Shown here: piece after piece, positions 1-6,344 of the stretch
Layout of the letters: each line of letters opens with the position of its first letter
Position numbering within the stretch: position 1 is the stretch's first letter
Source: Chthoniobacterales bacterium
GTDB taxonomy: Bacteria; Verrucomicrobiota; Verrucomicrobiia; Chthoniobacterales; UBA10450
Reading direction: 5' to 3'
Assembly (NCBI GenBank): GCA_013697365.1
Contig: JACCXA010000173.1
Location: 1-7,209, forward strand
Length of the DNA: 7,209 nt
The notes under the pieces: generated by a model
Told to the model about the DNA's origin: nothing
Databases searched by the model: none
Seen by the model: only the letters and a program-made list of their open reading frames with translations
Program-made: the position numbers and the translations under genes

Positions 1-290
1 ATACCGTAGCGCGTTCCGGCATGCGCGTTCAGGATCATCGGGATGACGACGATCAGGTTGCCGAGAAAGATGGTGAGGATCGCCTGCGACCAATTCATTC
101 CGCCGCCGATCAGCGACGAAGCCAGCATGTAAGTCGGAATACAGGCCGACATCGAAATCCAGAGGGCGGCGAAACTCCCGACGCGCCACGTGCGCCGCTC
201 CTTCGGCACTGGCGCGAGGTCTTCGTTGTAGAGTGTGCTGTGCTCGATCTCGATGGAGACATCAACATCCGGCACGACTTGAGTTGGCAT
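1..290 (-). CDS. NCS1-family nucleobase/hydantoin/allantoin:cation symporter, N-terminal part
   Basis: Only the first 96 codons are present; the gene continues past the left edge. The visible protein has a charged N-terminus of about 35 residues with LYNEDLAPVP (20-29) and RTW (33-35). A first hydrophobic helix follows (about 38-60, containing ALWISMSACIPTYMLAS), then a second (about 69-89, QAILTIFLGNLIVVIPMILN) and NAHAGTRYG (88-96). This arrangement is characteristic of NCS1 cation symporters, which carry uracil, cytosine, allantoin or hydantoins across the inner membrane; the substrate cannot be read from this fragment. The ATG at 290 is chosen because an in-frame TGA lies 21 bases upstream with no better start between. 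There is no clear ribosome binding site. It is the last gene visible in the minus-strand catabolic cluster, 147 bases after the dihydropyrimidinase. From that context I infer import of uracil/thymine, dihydropyrimidines or a hydantoin. Confidence 0.85.
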   Translation of the reverse strand, partial: MPTQVVPDVDVSIEIEHSTLYNEDLAPVPKERRTWRVGSFAALWISMSACIPTYMLASSLIGGGMNWSQAILTIFLGNLIVVIPMILNAHAGTRYG

Positions 291-316
291 GTTACGAGTT
301 ACGTCGATTCAATTCG

Positions 317-415
317 TGCCATTCTGAGCCGCGAAAACGGCGAAGAATCTCTGCCCATTGGCTGCGCACCGCGAACAGGAAGGATCAGAGATGTTTCGCT
401 CCGCTCAACATGACA
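317..415. repeat. 99-bp imperfect palindromic repeat, copy 1
   Basis: The element starts TGCCATTCTGAG and ends CTCAACATGACA, and the two ends are inverted repeats of each other. The left arm runs into GCGAAGAATCTCTG; the reverse complement of the right arm runs into GCGAAACATCTCTGATC. It is the same length as the copy at 3448-3546 and aligns with it without gaps at both ends. The central part is also related (CTGCGC followed by a GCGA block, shifted by one base). It fills most of the gap between the dihydropyrimidinase stop and the permease start. It resembles REP-like or non-autonomous mobile palindromes that recur between genes in many soil bacteria; this family assignment is from memory. 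Confidence 0.75.
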
Positions 416-437
416 GGCCGGGAAGGTCCCATGAGAG

Positions 438-1820
438 CTAAAAGTGCGTTGGCTCCCGTCGCAAAAACTGCCCACGCCCGAACGCGCCGGTGAAGTGCCC
501 ATCGCGCGCCGCGACTTTCCCGCGCACCGTCACGACCTCCGCGCGGCCCTCCACTTGCATCCCTTCAAACGAGTTGTAGTCGACGTTCATCAGATGCGTC
601 CTCGCTGAAATCGTGCCGCGATAGTTGGAATCGTAGACCACAAGATCCGCGTCGCTGCCGAGCTGGATCGCGCCTTTGCGCGGGAACAATCCAAAGATCT
701 TTGCGGCCGCCGTGCTCGCCGTTTCAACGAAGCGCTGCAAGTCAATGCGCCCGTGTTTCACACCATGCGTGAAGTAGAGGTCGACGCGATTTTCCAGCGA
801 GGGAATGCCATTCGGAATCCGCGTGAAATCGCCTTCACCCATCCGCTTCTGCGCGTCGAAATCGAACGGCGCATGATCGGTCGCGAGCGTCGCGATCAAC
901 CCCTGGCGCAACCCATTCCACAGGAAAGGATGGTTCTTCTTATCGCGCAGCGGCGGCGACATCACATTCTTCGCGCCTTCGAAGTTCGGCTTCTCCGCAT
1001 CCGTGCGGTCGAGCAGGAGATATTGGATCAGCGTCTCGATCCATACGTTTACGCCGCGTTGCGCGCCGAGGAGCGCCTCGCGCACGGATTCCTCGCAACT
1101 TGTGTGCACGGTGTAAACGTGCGTGCCCGTCATCTCCGCAAACGTCATCAGGTGATGCACGCCCTCCGCCTCCACGGCAGGCGGTCGGCTCCAGTAATGA
1201 TACTCCGGACCAGTCTTTCCCTCGGCGAGCAGCTTTTTCTGCAGCTCGAGAATGAGGTCCGCGTTTTCGCAATGCGCTGTCGTGATCACGCCGAGCCTCT
1301 TCGCAAGCTGCAGCGTCTTGTAGAGTTCCTCATCTGTGACGCCGAAGGCACCTTTGTAGGCGAGAAACACTTTAAAGCTGCTGAGGCCGCGCCGGACGAT
1401 CTCTTCGAAGTCGTGCTCCGCTTCGTCGTCGCAACGCGTCACGCCCATGTGAAACGTGAAGTCGCACGCGCTCTTGCCCTGCGCTTTCCCGAGCCACAGC
1501 TCGAACGCCTCCAGCGGCTTCTCATGTCGCGCCGGGCAGATCATCTCGATGAATGTCGTCGTGCCGCCGACGAGCGCCGCGCGGCTTGCCGTCTCGTGCG
1601 TGTCCTTCGCCGCCGTCCCCATGAACGGCAGGTAAATGTGCACGTGCGGATCGATAAACCCGGGAAAGACATACTTCCCGGTGGCATCGATCACCTCAGC
1701 CGCATCGATCCCCCCGATGCAGCGATCGATGCGCGTGATCGTCTCGCCTTCGCAGTAGATGTCAGCGACGTACTGCTCGTTCGCAGTGACGATCTCGCCG
1801 TTCCGAATCAGCAACGACAT
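438..1820 (-). CDS. hydA: Dihydropyrimidinase / D-hydantoinase
   Basis: This 460-residue cyclic amidohydrolase opens the ring of 5,6-dihydrouracil or dihydrothymine (and often hydantoins) to the N-carbamoyl-beta-amino acid in the cytoplasm. The full family length and all key residues are present. The metal ligands are H59 and H61 in DPHVH, the carboxylated lysine K150 in SFKVFLAYKG, H183 in TAHCEN, H239 in VHTSC and D315 in ATDHAPF. Substrate-binding residues Y155, S288 (MSPPLR) and N337 (IPNGIPS) are also there, at the spacing known for bacterial D-hydantoinases. The C-terminal beta-domain includes GSDADLVVYD (388-397) and VDYNSFEGM (413-421). A segment usually read as ETCPQYL is ETLIQYL here (262-268), probably a subfamily trait. 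The ATG at 1820 is fixed by an in-frame TAG 12 bases upstream and by MSLLIRNGEI matching family N-termini. No good Shine-Dalgarno sits directly before it. It is the third gene of the catabolic cluster. Confidence 0.95.
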   Translation of the reverse strand: MSLLIRNGEIVTANEQYVADIYCEGETITRIDRCIGGIDAAEVIDATGKYVFPGFIDPHVHIYLPFMGTAAKDTHETASRAALVGGTTTFIEMICPARHEKPLEAFELWLGKAQGKSACDFTFHMGVTRCDDEAEHDFEEIVRRGLSSFKVFLAYKGAFGVTDEELYKTLQLAKRLGVITTAHCENADLILELQKKLLAEGKTGPEYHYWSRPPAVEAEGVHHLMTFAEMTGTHVYTVHTSCEESVREALLGAQRGVNVWIETLIQYLLLDRTDAEKPNFEGAKNVMSPPLRDKKNHPFLWNGLRQGLIATLATDHAPFDFDAQKRMGEGDFTRIPNGIPSLENRVDLYFTHGVKHGRIDLQRFVETASTAAAKIFGLFPRKGAIQLGSDADLVVYDSNYRGTISARTHLMNVDYNSFEGMQVEGRAEVVTVRGKVAARDGHFTGAFGRGQFLRREPTHF

Positions 1821-1847
1821 AGAGGAAAGAATCTAGGGAAGCATTTG

Positions 1848-1919
1848 CACGGACAGATACCGATGAAGAAGTTGATCTTTGCTCCTCCTTGATCCGTGTT
1901 TCATCCGTGTCGATCCGTG
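1848..1919. repeat. ATCCGTG-type inverted repeat with Shine-Dalgarno-like loop
   Basis: Two 20-base arms (1848-1867 and 1900-1919) are inverted repeats matching at 16 of 20 positions, separated by a 32-base loop. The right side also contains ATCCGTG three times (1892, 1903, 1913), at 11- and 10-base intervals. On the minus strand, the sense strand of the flanking genes, the loop contains AAGGAGG (1884-1890). This is a perfect Shine-Dalgarno core, but it lies about 64 bases before the dihydropyrimidinase ATG with no usable start codon after it. The element occupies most of the 112-base gap between the aldehyde dehydrogenase stop and the dihydropyrimidinase start. Repeats of this ATCCGTG flavour are, from memory, frequent between genes in some bacterial genomes. 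Confidence 0.6.
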
Positions 1920-1932
1920 GCCAAGACCGCCT

Positions 1933-3420
1933 TTACTTCTTCCACACATCCCCGACGCCTTCGCCCAACCAACGTGTCGTCACCACCTTCTGCTGGGTGT
2001 AAAACTGCACACCTTCTTTCCCCTGGATGTGCAGATCGCCGTAGAATGATTCGTCCCAGCCGGTAAATGGGAACATCGCCATCGTGGCGGGCACGCCCAC
2101 GTTAATGCCGACCATGCCAGCCTTGACGCGGTTTCTGAATTCGCGCGCCGCTTTGCCCGAGTTTGTGAAGATCGCCGTCCCATTTCCAAAGGCCGATTTG
2201 TTCGCAACTTCGATTGCCTGATCGAGGTCTTCCATCCGCATGACGTTGAGCACCGGGCCGAAAACTTCCTCGCGCGCCAGCGTCATCTCATTCTCTATCC
2301 CATCAACGATCGTCGCCCCGAGATAGAACCCGTTAGGTGCGTCGGAGACTTTAAGGCCGCGTCCATCCGCGACGATTCGCGCACCCTCCTTCTCTCCGCT
2401 GGCGAGCAGACTCATCACCCGATCTCGATGCTGTGCGGTGATTACCGGACCCATATCCGGCTGCGCTTCGATGTCGGTGGGGCCGACTTTAATCGCCTGC
2501 GCGGCTTCGATCAGCGAAGGCAGCAGGTGATCGGCGGCTTTGCCCACAGTGATCGCAGTAGAACCAGCCATGCAGCGTTCGCCCGCGCACCCGAAGGCGG
2601 CAGTGGAAAGCGCTTCCACCGTATGGGGCACGTCCGCATCGGGCATGATCACGATGTAATTCTTGGCCCCACCGTTAGCCTGCACCCGCTTGCCATGGCG
2701 CGTGCCGGTTTCGAAAATGTATTTCGCAACCGGAGACGAACCGACGAAGGAAATAGCCTTCACCTTCGGATGCGTCAGCAGGGCATCGACACACGCGCGC
2801 CCACCGTGCACGATGTTAAGCACGCCCTTTGGCAATCCCGCTTTTTCAAGCAGCTCGATTAATATGACAACGGTGAGCGGAACTTTCTCGCTCGGCTTCA
2901 AGACGAAGGTGTTTCCGCAAACGAGCGCCAGCGGAAACATCCACATCGGCACCATCGCCGGGAAATTGAACGGTGTGATCCCGACACAAACGCCGAGCGG
3001 CTGGTGCATCGTCTCGCAATCCACGCCGCGCGCGAGATTCTCCAGGCTGTCGCCCATGAGCAAGGTTGGCGCGCCGCACGCGTATTCCACATTCTCGATC
3101 CCGCGGTAAACGCTGCCGCGTGCTTCGGCCAGCGTCTTGCCATGCTCGCGTGAAATGCTCCGGCAGATGCGCTCGAAGTTTTCCTCAATCAGTTGCCGGT
3201 AACGAAAGAAAAGCCGCGCGCGTTCCACCGGCGGCGTGTCGCGCCAGGCGGGGAATGCAGCCGCCGCAGCCTCGACCGCTTCGTCCACGACATCGCTCCC
3301 GCACATCGGCGCTTCGGCGATGGTGTCGCCGCGTGATGGATTAAAGACGGGCGAGCTGCCGTTTTTGTGAATCGCCCGCCACTCGCCGCCGATGAAGACC
3401 GGACACGGTTGAAGAGTCAT
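1933..3420 (-). CDS. mmsA: CoA-acylating methylmalonate/malonate-semialdehyde dehydrogenase
   Basis: This 495-residue enzyme of the aldehyde dehydrogenase superfamily belongs to the MmsA/IolA branch. That branch oxidises (methyl)malonate semialdehyde with NAD and CoA, releasing CO2 and giving propionyl- or acetyl-CoA. The conserved asparagine is N152 in TPFNFPAMVPMW, the NAD-binding lysine is in LKPSE (174-178), and the catalytic cysteine is C283 in GCAGERCMAGS. EEVFGPV is at 384-390. The position where ordinary aldehyde dehydrogenases have the general-base glutamate (ELGG) reads NGGAKN (249-254), as is typical of the CoA-dependent MmsA branch. GWDESFYGDLH near the C-terminus is also characteristic. 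In this cluster it would complete thymine or uracil degradation after transamination of beta-aminoisobutyrate or beta-alanine. Valine or inositol breakdown is the alternative role of such enzymes, but no genes of those pathways are nearby. The ATG at 3420 has only a distant GGGAG before it. Confidence 0.93.
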   Translation of the reverse strand: MTLQPCPVFIGGEWRAIHKNGSSPVFNPSRGDTIAEAPMCGSDVVDEAVEAAAAAFPAWRDTPPVERARLFFRYRQLIEENFERICRSISREHGKTLAEARGSVYRGIENVEYACGAPTLLMGDSLENLARGVDCETMHQPLGVCVGITPFNFPAMVPMWMFPLALVCGNTFVLKPSEKVPLTVVILIELLEKAGLPKGVLNIVHGGRACVDALLTHPKVKAISFVGSSPVAKYIFETGTRHGKRVQANGGAKNYIVIMPDADVPHTVEALSTAAFGCAGERCMAGSTAITVGKAADHLLPSLIEAAQAIKVGPTDIEAQPDMGPVITAQHRDRVMSLLASGEKEGARIVADGRGLKVSDAPNGFYLGATIVDGIENEMTLAREEVFGPVLNVMRMEDLDQAIEVANKSAFGNGTAIFTNSGKAAREFRNRVKAGMVGINVGVPATMAMFPFTGWDESFYGDLHIQGKEGVQFYTQQKVVTTRWLGEGVGDVWKK

Positions 3421-3447
3421 GGAATTCAGTTACCGCTCCCGTTAAGC

Positions 3448-3546
3448 TGTCATTCTGAGGCGCGCAGACGACGAAGAATCTCTGATCATTTCTGCGCGGC
3501 GCGAGACTGAAAAAGTCAGAAATGTTTCGCGTCGCTCAACATGACA
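3448..3546. repeat. 99-bp imperfect palindromic repeat, copy 2
   Basis: It starts TGTCATTCTGAG and ends CTCAACATGACA, forming terminal inverted repeats. The left arm continues into CGACGAAGAATCTCTGATC and the reverse-complemented right arm into CGACGCGAAACATTTCTGAC. A small internal hairpin (GACT-GAAAA-AGTC, 3505-3517) sits near the right arm. It is the partner of the element at 317-415, equally long and with matching ends. It fills the gap between the PreA stop and the aldehyde dehydrogenase start. Transcribed on the minus strand it would form an intercistronic hairpin in the mRNA. No transposase accompanies it. Confidence 0.78.
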
Positions 3547-3564
3547 GATTGAGTCTGATAATCC

Positions 3565-4719
3565 TCAGCCTCGCGCCAACGCGTTTGATTGTTTCACAAA
3601 CTCGTCACCACTCCACTCGCTGTCAGCAGCGACCATTTTCTTCGGCGCTTCGGCTGCGGCCGCTTTTTCCGCGGCAGCAGCTTTCTCCTTCGCCTTCCGC
3701 TCGGTTTGCATCCGCACGAGTTCGGCGTGGCTGGTGAAATAATCAAGGCTCTTCCCTTTGAAGTCCGCCAGCGTCTCGAATTTATGCTTCTCCATAAAAG
3801 CGAGCAGCTCCTCCCCCATTCGATTCACCGATTCATAGCCGAACTTCATCACGCCGGTGCAAACCTGCGTCGTATCCGCGCCGAGCAGGATGAACTGCGC
3901 CGCATCGCCGCCGCTCTCGATCCCGCCGATCCCTGAGAGGCTGCGCCCCGGAAATTCGTTGCGGATCATGGCCGCGATTTCCATCACCATGCGCAACGCG
4001 ATCGGTCGCACCGCTTTCGACGAGTAGCCACCGGGCGTGGTGAATCCTTCTACTGTTGGCTCAGGCCGTAGAGTTTCGAGGTTCACACCCATCACGCTCC
4101 GGATTGTGTTGATCGCCGCCACGCCCTGGCAGCCGCCGCGGAAGGCCGCACGGCTCGGCTCCGCGATCCGCGTCACGTTCGGCGTCATTTTGGCCCAGAC
4201 CGGCTTCTTCGCGGCCGACATCACCCAGCCACAAACCTCCTCGACGATCTCGGGATTCTCACCCATGGCCGCGCCCATCTTTCGTTCCGGCAAACCGTGC
4301 GGGCAGGAGAAGTTCAATTCGAACGAATCAACGCCTGCGCCTTCGCAGCGCTCGACGATCTCCACCCAGGCGTCGCGGTTATACTCCTCCATGATCGAGG
4401 CGATCAGCACGCCATCCGGGTGCATGTCCTTGCATTTCTTAAATTCATCGAGCCAAATCTCAAACTTCCGGTCACTGATTAGCTCGATGTTCTCCCAGCC
4501 GATCACATCCTTCGGGTCGTTGCCGTAAAACTTCGCGTAGCGCGGCGCGACGTTGACCACTTTCGCGGAGTCAAGGCTGACCGTCTTCGCGATGACCGCA
4601 CCCCAGCCCTCGCGGAACGCGCGGCTGATGACATTCAGGTTGGTTCCCGGCGGGCCGGATCCGATGACAAAGGGATTTGGCAGCTTCAGTCCATCGACAG
4701 TCGTGGCGAGTGTTGGCAT
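3565..4719 (-). CDS. preA: PreA-like dihydropyrimidine dehydrogenase, lacking the ferredoxin domain
   Basis: This 384-residue FMN-dependent TIM-barrel protein of the dihydropyrimidine/dihydroorotate dehydrogenase family is predicted to reduce uracil and thymine to the 5,6-dihydro forms. Visible motifs are LPNPFVIGSGPPG (13-25), the FMN-contacting lysine in AKTVSLD (K45) and the active-site loop LNFSCPHGLPERKMG with catalytic C139. KMTPN (177-181), INTI (203-206), GYSSKAVRPIALR (231-243) and the FMN-phosphate region GIGGIESGGDAAQFILLGAD (263-282) follow. The barrel ends near residue 330. Family members such as E. coli PreA are about 410 residues and end in a two-cluster 4Fe-4S domain. Here residues about 340-384 are an Ala/Lys/Glu-rich tail without cysteines. 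The 144 bases after the stop encode no cysteine-rich segment, so a simple frameshift does not explain the loss. No PreT subunit is nearby. The ATG at 4719 follows a good ribosome binding site. Confidence 0.88.
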   Translation of the reverse strand: MPTLATTVDGLKLPNPFVIGSGPPGTNLNVISRAFREGWGAVIAKTVSLDSAKVVNVAPRYAKFYGNDPKDVIGWENIELISDRKFEIWLDEFKKCKDMHPDGVLIASIMEEYNRDAWVEIVERCEGAGVDSFELNFSCPHGLPERKMGAAMGENPEIVEEVCGWVMSAAKKPVWAKMTPNVTRIAEPSRAAFRGGCQGVAAINTIRSVMGVNLETLRPEPTVEGFTTPGGYSSKAVRPIALRMVMEIAAMIRNEFPGRSLSGIGGIESGGDAAQFILLGADTTQVCTGVMKFGYESVNRMGEELLAFMEKHKFETLADFKGKSLDYFTSHAELVRMQTERKAKEKAAAAEKAAAAEAPKKMVAADSEWSGDEFVKQSNALARG

Positions 4720-4723
4720 AACT

Positions 4724-4728
4724 TCCTT
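4724..4728 (-). promoter_or_regulatory. Ribosome binding site of preA
   Basis: AAGGA on the minus strand, within GAAAGGAAG, ends 4 bases before the ATG at 4719. It is the best-placed Shine-Dalgarno in the catabolic cluster and supports that start. Confidence 0.6.
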
Positions 4729-4755
4729 TCGGGGTAACCCATGTTAATCGGGTCA

Positions 4756-4809
4756 AGGGCTGAGACTCGACAAGAATTTCAGCCGCTTCATCTGTCCGAG
4801 TCCGGCCCT
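4756..4809 (-). other. Possible hairpin between the M28 peptidase gene and preA
   Basis: Arms at 4797-4809 and 4756-4769 pair as AGGGC/GCCCT and ACTCG/CGAGT around a small internal loop and a 27-base apical loop. The structure begins a few bases after the peptidase stop codon. There is no T-run after the second arm on the minus strand, so an ordinary intrinsic terminator is not supported. It could be an mRNA-end structure separating the peptidase from the catabolic genes, or chance. Confidence 0.3.
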
Positions 4810-4813
4810 GATC

Positions 4814-6289
4814 TCAGCGCGGAAGCGGTTGTTCGATATTTGCCAGGCCGTAAGCCAGGACTGCGAGCACAGCCGCATTCTCCGCCAACTCACGGGGAAC
4901 GATTTTATCCAGCGTGTCGGCCGCGGTGTGATGATAATGGAAATAGGTCCGGCTATCCGACATCGGGCTGAAACCCGGGACGCCGGCCTTTTCCAAGGGA
5001 CCGATGTCAGCTCCCGCGCCATCCACGAAATCGAGCGCTCCCGCCCCCGAAGTCTGGAGGACCGTGGCGATCGGCTTGAGCAGTTCCTTCAATTCCGGTT
5101 TGCCACTGATGTTGATCCCGACCGGGTGCCCCGCGCCGCCATCCATTTCAATTGCGGCAAAGTGATTCGCGAACTCAGCAATGTGCGCCTCCGCGTAACC
5201 CTTCGCGCCCCGTAACCCGTTCTCCTCATTCGCCCAGGCGATAACGCGGATGGTCCGGCGCGGACGGAGCTTCAATTGCTGGACTAAATTTGCGACCTGC
5301 ATCGAAACGGCCACGCCGGAAGCGTCATCGATCGCACCGGTGCCCAGATCCCACGAGTCCAGGTGACCGGAAACGATGACGGCCTGCTCGGGACTACCGC
5401 TCCCTTTCAAATCGCCCACGACATTGAAGCTTTCGACCTCGGGCAGCTCCTGCGGTGTGAGCAGAAGACGCATGCGGACCGGACCTTGCGGCGCAAGATG
5501 CGCGATGAGATCAGCGTCCTCGGCCGCGACTGCGCCAGCCGGTATTTTCGGCACATCGTCCGCATATTTCGTCTGGCCCGTATGCGGCAGGCGATAATCC
5601 GCGCTCCCGACTGATCGGATCAACGCGGCCACCGCGCCCAGCTTCGCCGCAGCGGAGGGCGCACCGCTTCGGTAGGCGACCGCCTGCCCATAAGCATCAC
5701 CGGCGCGTCCCTGTGCGGCCATAGCTTTATCGTAGGCATGATTGAAGAGAACAATCCGGCCCTTGACCTTCTCCGTGCCGAGCGATTGCAGTTCCTCAAA
5801 ATCCTTCACGACCACGACGTCCGCCGTGAGACCCTCTGGGGGCGTCGCGACACTGCCGCCGAGCGCCGTCAGCACGGTCTTCTGAGTCGTGCCGGGTGCC
5901 TGGCCGGGGAAGGCCACGAGTGCCGCCGTTTCCTCTCCGCGCACCCAATGTGGCACCATCACTTTCTCCAGCCGCACCTCCAGGCCGAGCGCTCTTAACT
6001 CTGCGGCCACATACTCGACCGCGCGCTTTTCCTGTGCGGAACCGCTCAGCCGCGGGCCGATGTTGTTCGCGAGATACGCCGTCTGCCGAAAAGCGTAATC
6101 ACTCGCCAGCGCCGCCTGCTGAAGTTGTTTTAGTTCGGAAAGGGTCTGAGTCGAAAACTGAATGGGTGTCGGCATAGGCGAAGGCGAAGGCGTGGTTTGC
6201 TGACCCGGCGCACCGCCACTCCACAGGCAGATGAGGGTGGCTACCAAAATGGCCGGATGAGCCCGGAAAATAGAGGCACTCCTTCGCAT
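4814..6289 (-). CDS. Secreted M28-family zinc metallopeptidase, carboxypeptidase Q-like
   Basis: From the ATG at 6289 this is 491 residues. The N-terminus is a signal peptide (basic MRRS, hydrophobic core about residues 13-22, likely cut near APG|QQ), followed by a Ser/Thr/Pro linker. No lipobox is seen. A protease-associated (PA) insert lies around residues 110-275, and the M28 domain follows. Di-zinc ligands, numbered from this start, are H309 and D321 in SGHLDSWDLGTGAIDDASG, the glutamate pair 355-356 in ANEENG (catalytic base and ligand), D383 in EMDGGAG and H454 in YFHYHHTAADT. The GHLDSWD form resembles carboxypeptidase Q-type peptidases, which remove terminal residues from short peptides outside the cytoplasm. 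An open frame extends to a TTG at 6322 and another ATG lies at 6298. I prefer 6289 because AGGGA sits 9 bases before it and the signal peptide is then compact. It shares strand with the pyrimidine genes but has no evident metabolic link. Confidence 0.9.
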   Translation of the reverse strand: MRRSASIFRAHPAILVATLICLWSGGAPGQQTTPSPSPMPTPIQFSTQTLSELKQLQQAALASDYAFRQTAYLANNIGPRLSGSAQEKRAVEYVAAELRALGLEVRLEKVMVPHWVRGEETAALVAFPGQAPGTTQKTVLTALGGSVATPPEGLTADVVVVKDFEELQSLGTEKVKGRIVLFNHAYDKAMAAQGRAGDAYGQAVAYRSGAPSAAAKLGAVAALIRSVGSADYRLPHTGQTKYADDVPKIPAGAVAAEDADLIAHLAPQGPVRMRLLLTPQELPEVESFNVVGDLKGSGSPEQAVIVSGHLDSWDLGTGAIDDASGVAVSMQVANLVQQLKLRPRRTIRVIAWANEENGLRGAKGYAEAHIAEFANHFAAIEMDGGAGHPVGINISGKPELKELLKPIATVLQTSGAGALDFVDGAGADIGPLEKAGVPGFSPMSDSRTYFHYHHTAADTLDKIVPRELAENAAVLAVLAYGLANIEQPLPR

Positions 6290-6298
6290 AAATTTCAT

Positions 6299-6303
6299 TC
6301 CCT
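6299..6303 (-). promoter_or_regulatory. Ribosome binding site deciding the M28 peptidase start
   Basis: AGGGA on the minus strand is 9 bases upstream of the ATG at 6289 but directly abuts the ATG at 6298 and lies inside the reading frame from the TTG at 6322. This favours 6289. Confidence 0.4.
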
Positions 6304-6344
6304 GGCATTCCAGCAGACGCAAAGGACGACGCTGGGAAACTTTT

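Noticed and set aside
21..502. Open frames on both strands across the first 500 bases (including 233-493 plus and 299-502 minus)
   Set aside because: They run over the permease start and the 99-bp repeat and have biased, motif-free translations.
753..1892. A 379-codon open frame on the plus strand opposite the dihydropyrimidinase
   Set aside because: The opposite strand encodes a protein with every metal ligand in place. The plus-strand product is Arg/His-rich with no recognisable motif, typical of an antisense shadow in GC-rich DNA.
2428..3344. Several plus-strand frames over the aldehyde dehydrogenase
   Set aside because: They lie antisense to a full-length, clearly conserved enzyme and have no protein features of their own.
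3421..3564. Possible displaced ferredoxin domain of PreA downstream of its stop codon
   Set aside because: None of the minus-strand frames here shows the CxxCxxC pattern; the stretch is mostly the palindromic repeat.
4720..4756. TTGACC on the minus strand as a -35 box for a preA promoter
   Set aside because: At 15-19 bases downstream there is only a CCCGAA-like sequence, not a plausible -10 box.
6304..6340. CCAGC...GCTGG hairpin between the membrane-protein gene and the peptidase gene as a terminator
   Set aside because: The stem is about five pairs with a long loop and no T-run, so it is not distinguishable from chance.
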